From positions 1 to 10,323 of the forward strand of contig JAZSDQ010000056.1 in the NCBI GenBank assembly GCA_045531235.1: DNA of 10,323 nucleotides, written 5' to 3'. The stretch is from RGIG5579 sp045531235 (GTDB taxonomy: Bacteria > Bacillota > Clostridia > Oscillospirales > SIG627). The notes under the pieces are model-generated. The model did no database searches and was not told where the DNA came from. It saw nothing but the letters and a program-made list of their open reading frames with translations. Position numbers and translations under genes: made by a program. The first letter of the stretch is position 1, and each line of letters opens with the position of its first letter. Shown one piece after another: positions 4,777-10,323 of this stretch.

Positions 4777-7013
4777 AAAAAAAGTATTATTTTGAAAATT
4801 TGAGTTGCGCTCACTGTGCTATGAAAATGGAAGAGGCTGTTCGCAAATTGGACGGTGTAAGATCTTTTCATATTCACTTTGCACAAGGAAAAATGACCTT
4901 GGAGGCCAAAGACGACGAGTTTGAGGCTATTTATGCCCAGGTATCAGCGCTTTGTCAAACGATGGAAAAGGATGTCTTTTTCCACGAAGCACAGATGAGA
5001 ATAGAACTGAATGAAAAGAACGAGCTCTATAAGATCCTTTTCGCAGGCATTTTATTTGTCGCAGCATTGATTCTGAGCAAGCTTTCATTTTTCGACTCTC
5101 AGCTACTGCTTTTTCTCCTTTTTCTGCCTTCGTATTTGATTGCAGGCCTTGATGTCATAAAAAAAGCTTTTTTGGGAATGAAAGGCGGTCAGCTTTTTGA
5201 CGAAAACTTTTTAATGACCATTGCGACCTTCGGTGCATTTGCCATTGGCGAATACAGTGAGGGCGTTACGGTAATGCTTCTCTATTCCGTGGGCGAATTC
5301 TTTCAGAAAATTGCCGTTTCCAAAAGCCGCAGGAATATTGCCGATCTCATGGATATTCGTCCGGATCACGCCAATCTTCTGGAAGATAATGGAGTCCGCA
5401 CAGTATCTCCCGAAGAAGTGCCTGTAGGAAGCTTCATCGTTATAAAACCCGGAGAAAAGATCCCTCTTGACGGCGTAATAGTAAAAGGGCATTCTATTCT
5501 TGATACCGCCTCCCTTACTGGAGAAAGCAAACCCAAGGAGGTATTTGAAGGGGATCATATCATCAGCGGATGTGTCAATATGAACGGTCTGCTGACGGTA
5601 AAAACCGAAAAGAGTTTTGGCGAAAGCAGCGTTTCCAAAATCCTTGCGCTCATTGAAGATGAAAATGGGAATCGCTCTAAGGCAGAACGCATCATTACGA
5701 GATTTGCCCGAATTTATACACCCATAGTAGTTTTTCTTGCCATATTCCTTGCTCTGATCCCTCCTTTATTTTTAGGAGATTTTCCTCTATGGATCCACAA
5801 GGCCATCACTTGTCTTGTTATATCATGTCCCTGCGCATTGGTAATTTCCGTGCCTTTAACCTTCTTCGGAGCCATTGGTGGAGCAGGAAGTCGAGGCATT
5901 TTAATCAAAGGGGCAGAAAGCCTGGAAAAGCTAGCCGGCGCATCCCACGTTGCATTTGACAAAACGGGAACACTTACGGAAGGTGTTTTCACCGTTACTG
6001 CGGTCCATCCCGAGATCATCAGCGAAGATGAGTTACTAAAGCTAGCCGCCACCTGCGAACATTATTCCGACCATCCTATTTCTCTTTCTCTAAAAGCGGG
6101 CTATGGGGGTAAGGTAGATCCCACCGTCATTGAAAGTATCAAGGAGACCGCCGGAAAAGGCGTTGAAGCTATCATCAGTGGCAAGAGCTACTTCGTAGGC
6201 AATGAACTGCTTCTGAAGGAACAGGGTATTGTAATCCCCCCTTGTTCGAAAGAACATAGCTGCGGAACGGTCGTTCACGTAGCAACGGTCAAGGATTATC
6301 TTGGTCACATTATTATTTCCGATAAGCTACGACCAGACGCTAAAATTGCTGTAGAAGAACTGGAGAAAAGCGGAATCAAGGTTATGCTGCTCTCCGGCGA
6401 CGAAAAGAAAACCGCAGAAGCCCTTGGAAAAGAACTGAAAATCCAAACGGTTTTCGCTTCCCTTTTGCCTCAGGATAAGATGCAGCTTATCGTAGATCTG
6501 ATGAAAAGGAAAAAAAACAAAGAGAACATTGTTTTTGTTGGCGACGGAACCAACGACGCGCCTGTTCTTTCAAAAGCAGACGTGGGAATCGCCATGGGTG
6601 GCATTGGTGCTGATGCCGCCATTGAAGCAGCCGACGTTGTTTTAATGGATGACAAGCCATCCAAAGTTGCTCTGGCCATTCAGGCTGCAAAAAAAGCGCT
6701 TTCTATCGTATGGCAAAACATAATTCTTTCCGTAGGTATCAAGCTTTTTGTTTTGGTTCCCACCATATTCAGCGGTGAAGAAAGCGTACCAATTGGGCTT
6801 GCAATTTTTGCGGATGTCGGTGTTTGTATTCTTGCAATACTCAACGCCACACGTACACTTCATATTGAAAAAAGCAAGAAAAAGAACAAAGAAAATCCCC
6901 ACGATGAATACTGCGGCGGCGAGCACCACAAGCATCACCACGATGACTGCCACTGCGGCGAGCACCACAAGCATCACCACGACGACTGCCACTGCGGCGA
7001 GCACAAACAATAA
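4773..7013 (+). CDS. cadA: Zn/Cd/Pb-exporting P1B-type ATPase with His/Cys-rich C-terminal tail
   Basis: A membrane pump that uses ATP to export divalent soft metals. Domains in order: one N-terminal HMA metal-binding domain with Cys12-Ala-His-Cys15; paired N-terminal membrane helices (about 84-128 and 140-170); the actuator loop with TGES (249-252); the metal-transport motif CPC (352-354); the phosphorylation motif DKTGT (Asp396); the His-Pro nucleotide-binding motif (434-435); GDGTNDAP (590-597); and two last helices carrying Asn649, Lys657 and Asp681. Lys657 and the Asp in ADVG are hallmarks of the P1B-2 (Zn/Cd/Pb) class rather than copper pumps. The product has 746 residues. The tail (710-746) is extra and contains 14 His and 5 Cys. 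The gene overlaps the repressor by ATGA, so the two are translationally coupled and both controlled by the operator at 4387-4400. zntA would be an equally valid name. Confidence 0.95.
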   Translation: MKKKYYFENLSCAHCAMKMEEAVRKLDGVRSFHIHFAQGKMTLEAKDDEFEAIYAQVSALCQTMEKDVFFHEAQMRIELNEKNELYKILFAGILFVAALILSKLSFFDSQLLLFLLFLPSYLIAGLDVIKKAFLGMKGGQLFDENFLMTIATFGAFAIGEYSEGVTVMLLYSVGEFFQKIAVSKSRRNIADLMDIRPDHANLLEDNGVRTVSPEEVPVGSFIVIKPGEKIPLDGVIVKGHSILDTASLTGESKPKEVFEGDHIISGCVNMNGLLTVKTEKSFGESSVSKILALIEDENGNRSKAERIITRFARIYTPIVVFLAIFLALIPPLFLGDFPLWIHKAITCLVISCPCALVISVPLTFFGAIGGAGSRGILIKGAESLEKLAGASHVAFDKTGTLTEGVFTVTAVHPEIISEDELLKLAATCEHYSDHPISLSLKAGYGGKVDPTVIESIKETAGKGVEAIISGKSYFVGNELLLKEQGIVIPPCSKEHSCGTVVHVATVKDYLGHIIISDKLRPDAKIAVEELEKSGIKVMLLSGDEKKTAEALGKELKIQTVFASLLPQDKMQLIVDLMKRKKNKENIVFVGDGTNDAPVLSKADVGIAMGGIGADAAIEAADVVLMDDKPSKVALAIQAAKKALSIVWQNIILSVGIKLFVLVPTIFSGEESVPIGLAIFADVGVCILAILNATRTLHIEKSKKKNKENPHDEYCGGEHHKHHHDDCHCGEHHKHHHDDCHCGEHKQ
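6918..7004 (+). repeat. 39-bp tandem repeat coding for the His/Cys tail
   Basis: Two full units (6918-6956, 6957-6995) and the first nine bases of a third (6996-7004). The units differ at one synonymous base (GAT/GAC). Each encodes GEHHKHHHDDCHC. The DNA identity suggests a recent duplication of a metal-binding module. Confidence 0.95.
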
Positions 7014-7028
7014 AAAAGTGTTTCCCAG

Positions 7029-7063
7029 CAGAGGCACACTCCATAAGGAAGTGTGCCTCTGTT
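7029..7063 (+). terminator. Terminator-like hairpin after the ATPase gene
   Basis: CAGAGGCACACT (7029-7040) pairs perfectly with AGTGTGCCTCTG (7050-7061); the stem extends by CC/GG with one bulged A. The tract after it (TTATCTTTG) is only partly T-rich, so termination may be imperfect. It lies 15 bases after the ATPase stop and is the only candidate terminator for the metal operon. Confidence 0.7.
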
Positions 7064-7253
7064 ATCTTTGCCTTTCAGTGAGTTATATTGTCCTTCGGTC
7101 AAGTTTTAGCGCAAAATAATATTACTTTGTCGTAAGGAAAAATATCATTGTGGGACCTGTCTTACAATTTCACTTATTATATTTATCCTTGAGATTGGTT
7201 TAAAGCATGTAACCCACTATGGCACTTATCTTGCGAAAATGTCTATTTTATTA
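7064..7253. other. AT-rich intergenic stretch without recognised features
   Basis: Between the two convergent terminators there is no credible ORF, promoter or RNA gene. The sequence is more AT-rich than the upstream genes. Confidence 0.6.
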
Positions 7254-7290
7254 GAAAAAAACAGGAGAAACTTCTATGCGAAGTTTCTCC
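7254..7290 (-). terminator. Terminator of the Na/phosphate transporter gene
   Basis: On the minus strand GGAGAAACTTC and GAAGTTTCTCC (7280-7290 and 7264-7274) form a perfect 11-bp stem with a five-base loop, followed by TGT and a T-run (to 7255). It lies 12 bases after the stop of the minus-strand gene. Confidence 0.93.
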
Positions 7291-7302
7291 CAAACGCAAT
7301 TT

Positions 7303-8988
7303 TTATGCATCTACTTTCTGAGAACCGATAGGATTCACTATACTAAAACCAACATTTACAAGGTGGTCGGCAACACGCTCAAGTCCCGATATTATTGAAG
7401 AATAATAAGGGCTTACATCAGCACTGCAGTTACCTTCGGCAAGACGTGCAAAGTGGCTTGCTATAAGCGCCTTTTTCTTACCGTCAACTGTTTCTTCTAA
7501 AATAGCAAGCTTAGGTAATTCTTCTTTATTTAAGTTTAAAAAAGCATCCTTAGATATAGCAAACATTTGCATAATGCTTTCACGCATTTCAGTGATACCG
7601 CTATACGCCTTATCGGTAAACTTTATACTCTTATTAAGCATTTGTATACCAATTTCGTGGAAATTCTCAGCGTTATCGCCAATACGTTCAAGGTCGTTGA
7701 GTACATGAAAATATGTGCCTATTATTTTTTCATCGCTTTCTTCCACATTGGCCGACAACTTAATTAAAAATCGGGTTAATGCACGGTTAGTGTAGTCGAT
7801 GACCTCTTCATTGTTTTGAACGGTTTCGCTGTGCTCTATAGAGCCGTTATCAATAGCAGCAAAAGAAAGCCTTGTGTTTTCCTCTACAAGTGTGAGCATA
7901 TATTCAATTTCTTTCTTAACCTGCATAAGTGCAATAGGCGGTGTTGTTAACAGTCTATCGTCAACATATTTCAGAGTAAGCGTTTCTCCGCTTTCCTTTT
8001 TATCCTTTATAACTAAGCAGGAATACTTAACTAACTGCTTTGCAAACGGAAGCAAAACACAGGTGGTAGTAACATTGAATATAATGTGGAAAGCGGATAC
8101 TCTCATCTGAAGTGACATTTGGTCATCCCCCGGGAAGATCGAAAGCAAAAGATTTACCATCGGCTCCTTGAATATCCAGATGATTGCGGCAAAAATAACG
8201 GTTCCGATTGTGTTAAAGGTGAAATGGATAAAAGCCACACGCTTTGAGTTAGCATTGGCACCCACCGATGCAAGCAATGCGGTTACACAGGTACCGATAT
8301 TTGCACCAAGTATGATAAATAACGCCATATCAAGCGACAATATACCTGTGCCAACCATTGTAATTACAACACCTGTAGAAGCAGATGAACTCTGAATAAG
8401 GGCGGTAAAGATAACACCCATAAAAATTAAAAGTAACGGAAAACCTATTCTTTGGAAAATATCTGTAAACATACCTTCAACAAGTGGATTGCCGAAAGCC
8501 TGCTCGCTACTCATTACTTCAAGACCTACAAAAATAAGACCCAAACCACAACAAAGGTCACCTGCAATTTTCACTTTTTCCTTTTTGAAAAAGCCCATCA
8601 TAACACCCGCAAAGGCAAGCAGGTACATTGCCATATTAAAATAATCATTTTTTAAAGCTACCAATACACCCGTAATGGTTGTACCAATATTTGCGCCCAT
8701 AATAATTGGGGTTGCCTGCATAAGCGTCATAACACCTGCATTTACAAGGCCGATAACCATTACCGATGTTGCCGACGAACTTTGAATAATTGCCGTTACA
8801 CACGCGCCAATTCCGACACCCGAAAAACAATTATTACTGATTTTTTCAAGCAAGCGCTTCATCCCCGAACCTGCGCTCTTTTCCAGGGCGTCGCCCATAA
8901 AATTCATACCAACGATGAATACACCGACACCTGCCAATAGCCAAACAAGGCTCTCAATCAACTGCATTACTTCTCCGGAAGATACCAT
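7303..8988 (-). CDS. Na+/phosphate cotransporter family protein with C-terminal PhoU domain
   Basis: Predicted inner-membrane symporter of the NptA/PNaS family, moving phosphate (or a similar anion) with sodium. The membrane part contains two inverted half-repeats, each with the family motif: QSSSAT (69-74) followed by GANIGT (98-103), and QSSSAS (199-204) followed by GANIGT (228-233). Many hydrophobic segments lie between about 10 and 325. The C-terminal part (about 350-545) is soluble and helical and looks like a PhoU domain, with LNDLERIGDNAENF and a second copy ISGLERVADHLVNVGFSI. Such transporter-PhoU fusions of about 550 residues are common in Firmicutes. AAAGGAG lies seven bases before the ATG on the minus strand. 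The gene is divergent from the LysR regulator across 123 bases, and convergent to the metal operon. Confidence 0.92.
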   Translation of the reverse strand: MVSSGEVMQLIESLVWLLAGVGVFIVGMNFMGDALEKSAGSGMKRLLEKISNNCFSGVGIGACVTAIIQSSSATSVMVIGLVNAGVMTLMQATPIIMGANIGTTITGVLVALKNDYFNMAMYLLAFAGVMMGFFKKEKVKIAGDLCCGLGLIFVGLEVMSSEQAFGNPLVEGMFTDIFQRIGFPLLLIFMGVIFTALIQSSSASTGVVITMVGTGILSLDMALFIILGANIGTCVTALLASVGANANSKRVAFIHFTFNTIGTVIFAAIIWIFKEPMVNLLLSIFPGDDQMSLQMRVSAFHIIFNVTTTCVLLPFAKQLVKYSCLVIKDKKESGETLTLKYVDDRLLTTPPIALMQVKKEIEYMLTLVEENTRLSFAAIDNGSIEHSETVQNNEEVIDYTNRALTRFLIKLSANVEESDEKIIGTYFHVLNDLERIGDNAENFHEIGIQMLNKSIKFTDKAYSGITEMRESIMQMFAISKDAFLNLNKEELPKLAILEETVDGKKKALIASHFARLAEGNCSADVSPYYSSIISGLERVADHLVNVGFSIVNPIGSQKVDA

Positions 8989-9020
8989 ATTTTTTCTCCT
9001 TTTTATACATTACAAGGTTA

Positions 9021-9049
9021 ATTATACCAATTGACTTTTAATAAGTAAA
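9021..9049 (-). promoter_or_regulatory. Promoter of the Na/phosphate transporter gene
   Basis: On the minus strand the -10 box is TATAAT (9026-9021) and the -35 box TTTACT (9049-9044, four of six), with a 17-base spacer. It overlaps the plus-strand promoter of the LysR gene, so the two polymerases probably compete. Confidence 0.65.
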
Positions 9050-9059
9050 ATAATATAAT
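9031..9059 (+). promoter_or_regulatory. Promoter of the LysR-type regulator gene
   Basis: The -35 box TTGACT (9031-9036) and the perfect -10 box TATAAT (9054-9059) are 17 bases apart. The -10 box lies in a 12-base palindrome, TATAATATTATA (9054-9065). Transcription would start near 9066 and give a leader of about 45 bases. Confidence 0.7.
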
Positions 9060-9071
9060 ATTATATAGTTC

Positions 9072-9089
9072 ATATAATTTTAGTTATAT
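9072..9089 (+). promoter_or_regulatory. AT-rich inverted repeat, possible LysR-type binding site
   Basis: ATATAA and TTATAT flank a six-base spacer as a perfect inverted repeat, between the predicted LysR start site and the LysR start codon. LysR-type proteins often bind AT-rich inverted repeats in such regions. The spacing does not fit the classical T-N11-A box exactly, and simple AT-richness could give this by chance. Confidence 0.3.
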
Positions 9090-9111
9090 CTTTGTTATAA
9101 GAGGTCTCACT

Positions 9112-9996
9112 ATGACTATACGGCATCTTAAGGTTTTTATTTGCGTTTGTAAGCACAACAATATGACAAAGGCAGCTGAAGAACTTTTTATTGCACAGCC
9201 TGCCGTCAGTAATACTATTGCCGAAATTGAGAAAAATTACAATGTGAAATTGTTCGATCGCATAAATAAACGCCTATTTTTAACCGACGAAGGCAAAAGC
9301 CTGCTTATAAAAGCACAAGAAATTATTACAGCTTTTAACGAGTTTGAAGATCAAGCGCTTAATTCATCAAAAAAGCCTCTTTTAAAAATAGGCTCGTCAC
9401 TTACTATTGGTAAGCAAAAAATACCCGGCCTTTTGCAAAATCTTAAAGAAAACTTTCCCGATATAGATTTTCAGATTTCTATCAACCAAACCTCAATAAT
9501 AGAGAATAAAATTTTAAATGGCATACTTGACTTTGCATTTATTCAAGGCAAGCCATCCAACCAAAATATAAAATCCCGCCTTATTGACTGCAACACTTTA
9601 ATTGCGGTATGCGGCAAAGACTATAACATGCCCGACACCGTAACACTAAAAGAACTTTGCGAATACGACCTGCTGCTCCGTGAAGATGAAAGTGTATCGC
9701 GCGAGTTTTTAGACCATATTTTTGCTCTAGAAAATATAGTTGTAACTCCTGTTATGGAATCTATAAGTAACCAAGCGCTAATCTCTGCCGCCGCACAAAA
9801 CTTAGGTGTTACCATTATGCCCGAAGCGTTACTCACCCGTCAGTTAAGCAGCGGCTTGCTTCGCAAAATAACCGTTTTAGATTACGAATTCACACGAAAC
9901 TCCTACCTTATCCACCACAAAGACAAATCCTTCGGAACTGTTAAAAAAGAAATTTTTGATTTTTGCTATAAAAACTATAAGCAGAAGCAAAACTAA
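9112..9996 (+). CDS. LysR-family transcriptional regulator
   Basis: A transcription factor of 294 residues, the usual LysR length. The N-terminal winged helix-turn-helix (1-60) shows the family pattern: MTIRHLKVFICVCKHNNMTK, then AAEELFIAQPAVSNTIAEIE and LFDR...LFLTDEGKSLL. A linker helix follows (about 62-85). The effector-binding domain of the periplasmic-binding-protein type runs from about 90 to 290, starting LKIGSSLTIG and containing GILDFAFIQG and AAAQNLGVTIMPEALL. The effector cannot be read from the sequence. GAGG (9101-9104) lies seven bases before the ATG. The gene is divergent from the phosphate transporter with overlapping promoters, the classical arrangement of a LysR protein and its target. 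It uses the ATA codon far more often than the carboxypeptidase or ATPase genes, which could mean a different origin. Confidence 0.92.
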   Translation: MTIRHLKVFICVCKHNNMTKAAEELFIAQPAVSNTIAEIEKNYNVKLFDRINKRLFLTDEGKSLLIKAQEIITAFNEFEDQALNSSKKPLLKIGSSLTIGKQKIPGLLQNLKENFPDIDFQISINQTSIIENKILNGILDFAFIQGKPSNQNIKSRLIDCNTLIAVCGKDYNMPDTVTLKELCEYDLLLREDESVSREFLDHIFALENIVVTPVMESISNQALISAAAQNLGVTIMPEALLTRQLSSGLLRKITVLDYEFTRNSYLIHHKDKSFGTVKKEIFDFCYKNYKQKQN

Positions 9997-10011
9997 AAAG
10001 AAGATACAAAA

Positions 10012-10040
10012 GAGGCTCACTTTCTTGCATAGTGTGCCTC
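10012..10040 (+). terminator. Hairpin after the LysR gene
   Basis: GAGGCTCACT (10012-10021) pairs with AGTGTGCCTC (10031-10040) except for one T-T mismatch, over a nine-base loop. Only ATTTATATT follows, so it is a weak terminator at best. It lies 15 bases after the LysR stop. Confidence 0.5.
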
Positions 10041-10072
10041 ATTTATATTATAAGTAGCAAAAGAAATTGAGA

Positions 10073-10117
10073 GAAGCTTCCTTACGAAGTGCCTCTCCAA
10101 AGGGAGGCTTCTTTTTT
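10073..10117 (+). terminator. Second terminator-like hairpin after the LysR gene
   Basis: GAAGCTTCC (10073-10081) pairs with GGAGGCTTC (10103-10111) with one T-G wobble and is followed by six T's (10112-10117). The 21-base loop can form a competing structure with the left arm (GAGAG 10071-10075 with CTCTC 10093-10097). It is the best intrinsic terminator candidate for the LysR transcript, although it may also be the left end of a repeat element. Confidence 0.6.
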
Positions 10118-10323
10118 CAGTAAATAAATATCCCCCCGTATAACGGGGGGTATTTCATTTTCGGGCATAGCCCTAAACAATACCGGCGACGCACAAGTGC
10201 GTTTTTGGGTTGGCCTGCCAGCCATGCAACTGTTACTTGCTTCCCATAAATGGGTCTCATAGAAAGCCGCCCTCCGAGAGGGAGGGGGACCGCTTGCGGT
10301 GGAAGGAGCCTGCGCAAATTCTC
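10092..10323. repeat. Hairpin-dense, possibly MITE-like repeat element (runs toward the window end)
   Basis: No credible gene lies here, but palindromes are crowded. CCCCCCGT/ACGGGGGG (10132-10150) has AAATA/TATTT extensions. ACGCAC/GTGCGT is followed by T's (10189-10206). CCCTC/GAGGG (10270-10282) and ACCGC/GCGGT (10289-10300) complete the set. The left part (10092-10112) and the reverse complement of 10261-10281 align imperfectly (both start CCTCTC, contain GGG-GGC and end TTCT), which would fit terminal inverted repeats of a small element. The G/C-rich palindromic style resembles dispersed intergenic repeats of gut Clostridia (inference from memory). Its right boundary is not certain. Confidence 0.45.

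Noticed and set aside
6642..7037. Antisense ORFs over the His-rich tail with Val/Ala or Arg/Gly repeats
   Set aside because: They arise from the 39-bp repeat and the complement of His codons; no ribosome binding site or family similarity was seen.
10117..10317. Minus-strand ORF of 66 codons at the right end
   Set aside because: It needs a TTG start, runs through several strong palindromes of the repeat-like region, and shows no protein-like pattern or ribosome binding site.

Overview
The window looks like a chromosomal segment of a moderately low-GC Gram-positive bacterium, most likely a gut-type Clostridium-class Firmicute. That is an inference from the strong GGAGG ribosome binding sites, the ribosomal protein order L1-L10-L7/L12, short lipoprotein signal peptides, a DacF-like carboxypeptidase with a signal peptide, and stem-loop terminators with U-tracts. 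No rRNA, tRNA, CRISPR array or phage gene was found.

Layout, left to right. (1) 2-1854: the end of rplA (L1), a consensus promoter, an L10-type leader with a terminator hairpin, rplJ (L10), rplL (L7/L12) and a strong terminator. The rpoB gene that usually follows rplL is absent. (2) 1906-3089: a promoter with a perfect palindrome at its start site, then two small low-complexity lipoproteins. The first carries eight 27-bp tandem repeats and the second a Thr-rich linker. They share a short C-terminal motif and end at a terminator. (3) 3143-4340: a D-Ala-D-Ala carboxypeptidase with its own terminator. (4) 4352-7063: a metal-resistance operon. It has a consensus promoter, an ArsR/SmtB operator, a metal-sensing repressor and, overlapping it by four bases, a Zn/Cd/Pb-type P1B ATPase with a His/Cys-rich tail made of 39-bp repeats. 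(5) 7254-9996: a Na+/phosphate cotransporter-PhoU fusion on the minus strand and a divergent LysR-type regulator on the plus strand, with overlapping promoters. (6) 9997-10323: a gene-free, hairpin-dense stretch that resembles a dispersed repeat or MITE-like element and may run past the window.

How the genes work together. L10 and L7/L12 build the ribosomal stalk, and L10 probably limits its own synthesis through the leader hairpin. The two lipoproteins and the carboxypeptidase are all envelope proteins but sit in separate transcription units. In the metal operon the repressor probably leaves its operator when it binds zinc or a similar ion, allowing export by the ATPase. The LysR protein is the natural candidate to control the divergent phosphate transporter, but no effector can be read from the sequence.

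The least explained parts are the lipoprotein pair, the palindrome in front of it, and the repeat-like right end. Nothing here is clearly a new multi-gene system.
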